A model generated the notes under the pieces. The model was not told where the DNA came from. It made no database searches and saw only the letters and a list, made by a program, of their open reading frames with translations. This document shows, one piece after another, positions 63,025-64,000 of a stretch of DNA of 64,000 nt; position 1 is the first letter of the stretch, and each line of letters begins with the position of its first letter. Origin of the DNA: Thermoanaerobaculum sp964488355. GTDB lineage: Bacteria; Acidobacteriota; Thermoanaerobaculia; Thermoanaerobaculales; Thermoanaerobaculaceae. A program made the translations under genes and the position numbers. The stretch covers positions 1 to 64,000 of the forward strand of contig CAZAUJ010000009.1 in the NCBI GenBank assembly GCA_964488355.1, given 5' to 3'.

Positions 63025-64000
63025 TTAGCGGCGCAAAAGGAAGAGCAGGGTAACGGTGCCGCCGGTTGCGGTCAGGAGCGCCAGCACCACCAACCCCCAA
63101 CGTCCCAGGAAAGGAATAGGCTCCCCGCCCGCTTGCGTCACCGTCACGGTGAACTCACCCGTGCCGGGAAAGCCCAGCTCGTCGGTGGCGCCCACCTGAA
63201 ACCGGTAGCGTCCGGCTTGGGTGGGCACGCCGCTGAGCTGGCCATCGCTGGCCAGCTGCAGGCCAGGCGGTAGGTGCCCGTCACGCACCGTAAAGCGGTA
63301 GGGTGCCGACCCTCCTTGGGCGCGCACCTGGGCGGTGTAGGCTTGCCCCACCACCCCCACCGGCAAGTTGGCGGAAAGCTGCAACGCCGGGGCAGCCAAC
63401 AGGGGAGGGACCAAGCCGCTGGCGCGGCCGCAGTTGTCATCCTCGTAGAGTTCCTCCACCTGGTTTTCCGCATCGGCGCAGGCAAAAATCCAAAGCTTTC
63501 CTGGCCGCAGGCCCGAGGGGATGGTGAAGGCCAGCTCGCCGCTTTCGCTTTCGCTAGAAGGTGGGAGTGCGGGCACCGGCCTTTCGCCCAGCACCTTGGC
63601 GGTGGCGGGGTTCAGCTCCTCGTGTTCGGAGATGTAGTAGCGCGTGACCGTGGGAGGCACCGGGCGGGTGGAGGCGTTGACCGTCACGTCGTCCAGGTAC
63701 ACGGTTCTGCCCGGGCCCGAAAGCACGAAAGGCAGCCGCACGCCCTTGACCAGCATGTTGGTGAACTCCTCCGGCCAAAGGTAGCTCACCGAGCCTTCCG
63801 CCTGCATTTCCCGCCAGGCAGCACAACCCACCGTGGAGGCCGCCTTGAGGCGGCTGAGCAGCTTTTGGCGCTGGGCGATGTTCCATTCCTGGCCGGCGGT
63901 AACGCGCCAGGCCTGGTAGGTTCGGTCTCGCTTGCCCAGCTCCCCAGGCAAGGGCGGGACCTGGAAGCGCACCCAACCCTGGGCATCGGTCACCGCCTGT
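63025..64000 (-). CDS. C-terminal part of a large surface protein with an exosortase (IPTL-CTERM-like) sorting signal
   Basis: The frame is open to the window edge, so the 5' end is missing; at least 322 residues are visible. In order: a region also present in the decayed gene at 18409 (EGSVSYLWPEEF to GERPVPALP, 63559-63798), a CARDB-like segment (FACADAENQVEELYEDDNC), a putative Ig-like domain (GVVGQAYTAQV to GRYRFQVGAT), and a tail IPFLGRWG followed by a membrane helix and Arg-Arg. That tail fits the IPTLxxWG-CTERM signal handled by exosortase H, encoded at 16259. The protein is predicted to be exported, cleaved and surface-anchored. Confidence 0.82.
   Translation of the reverse strand, partial: QAVTDAQGWVRFQVPPLPGELGKRDRTYQAWRVTAGQEWNIAQRQKLLSRLKAASTVGCAAWREMQAEGSVSYLWPEEFTNMLVKGVRLPFVLSGPGRTVYLDDVTVNASTRPVPPTVTRYYISEHEELNPATAKVLGERPVPALPPSSESESGELAFTIPSGLRPGKLWIFACADAENQVEELYEDDNCGRASGLVPPLLAAPALQLSANLPVGVVGQAYTAQVRAQGGSAPYRFTVRDGHLPPGLQLASDGQLSGVPTQAGRYRFQVGATDELGFPGTGEFTVTVTQAGGEPIPFLGRWGLVVLALLTATGGTVTLLFLLRR

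Overview
The window is GC-rich chromosomal DNA from a diderm bacterium. LpxB, an MsbA-type flippase, a TonB-dependent receptor and a SurA-type chaperone all point to an outer membrane. Alternative complex III joined to a caa3 oxidase, serine-palmitoyltransferase-type sphingolipid genes, a split glycine decarboxylase and a type H exosortase together suggest an Acidobacteriota-like organism, perhaps near the Thermoanaerobaculia. That placement is an inference from gene content. Frequent GTG starts and 1-14 base overlaps show compact operons.

Layout. 1-2.8 kb: an edge ORF and a HEAT-repeat secreted-protein gene broken by stops and frameshifts. 2.8-11.1 kb: housekeeping genes (periplasmic PPIase, Nudix, frameshifted beta-carbonic anhydrase, asnS, rimO, ribF, metK), ending in a strong hairpin. 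11.1-16.8 kb (minus strand): exosortase H, a membrane partner, a CHASE2 histidine kinase (frameshifted), a sigma-54 response regulator, a FecR protein, and a secreted propeller-like protein preceded by a consensus sigma-54 promoter. 17-20.1 kb: two decayed genes for exported proteins; the second keeps a CTERM-like tail and is a paralogue of the intact protein at 63-64 kb. 20-25.3 kb: archease, two polytopic membrane proteins, a LolC/E-type permease and a degenerate LytM protein. 25.3-29.6 kb: gcvT-gcvH-gcvPA-gcvPB. 29.7-33.5 kb: a QueD/PTPS homologue followed by a likely ceramide cluster (epimerase, SPT, GNAT acyltransferase). 33.7-36.6 kb (minus): aldehyde dehydrogenase, EamA transporter, DNPH1-like N-hydrolase. 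36.6-44.8 kb: cmk, then rpsA-HU/IHF-HIT-small membrane proteins-VanZ-lpxB-msbA-yicC. 44.8-47.4 kb (minus): TonB receptor and a small upstream ORF. 47.5-60.5 kb: actABCDEF, a one-TM protein, SCO, coxB-coxA-coxC-coxD and a second subunit III-like gene. 60.5-64 kb: pseudouridine synthase, lipid kinase, DUF1579 protein, and the C-terminal part of a CTERM protein running off the edge.

How the genes work together. The 47.5-60.5 kb block encodes a quinol-to-oxygen respiratory chain: ACIII passes electrons to a cytochrome-c-fused, A2-type caa3 oxidase. The 11-20 kb block reads as an exosortase-based surface-protein system with its own sensor, sigma-54 regulator and sigma-54 target, and with substrates in cis (decayed) and at 63 kb (intact). 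Several frameshifts fall on homopolymers, so some broken genes may be assembly errors. No rRNA, tRNA, CRISPR array, prophage or insertion sequence was seen.
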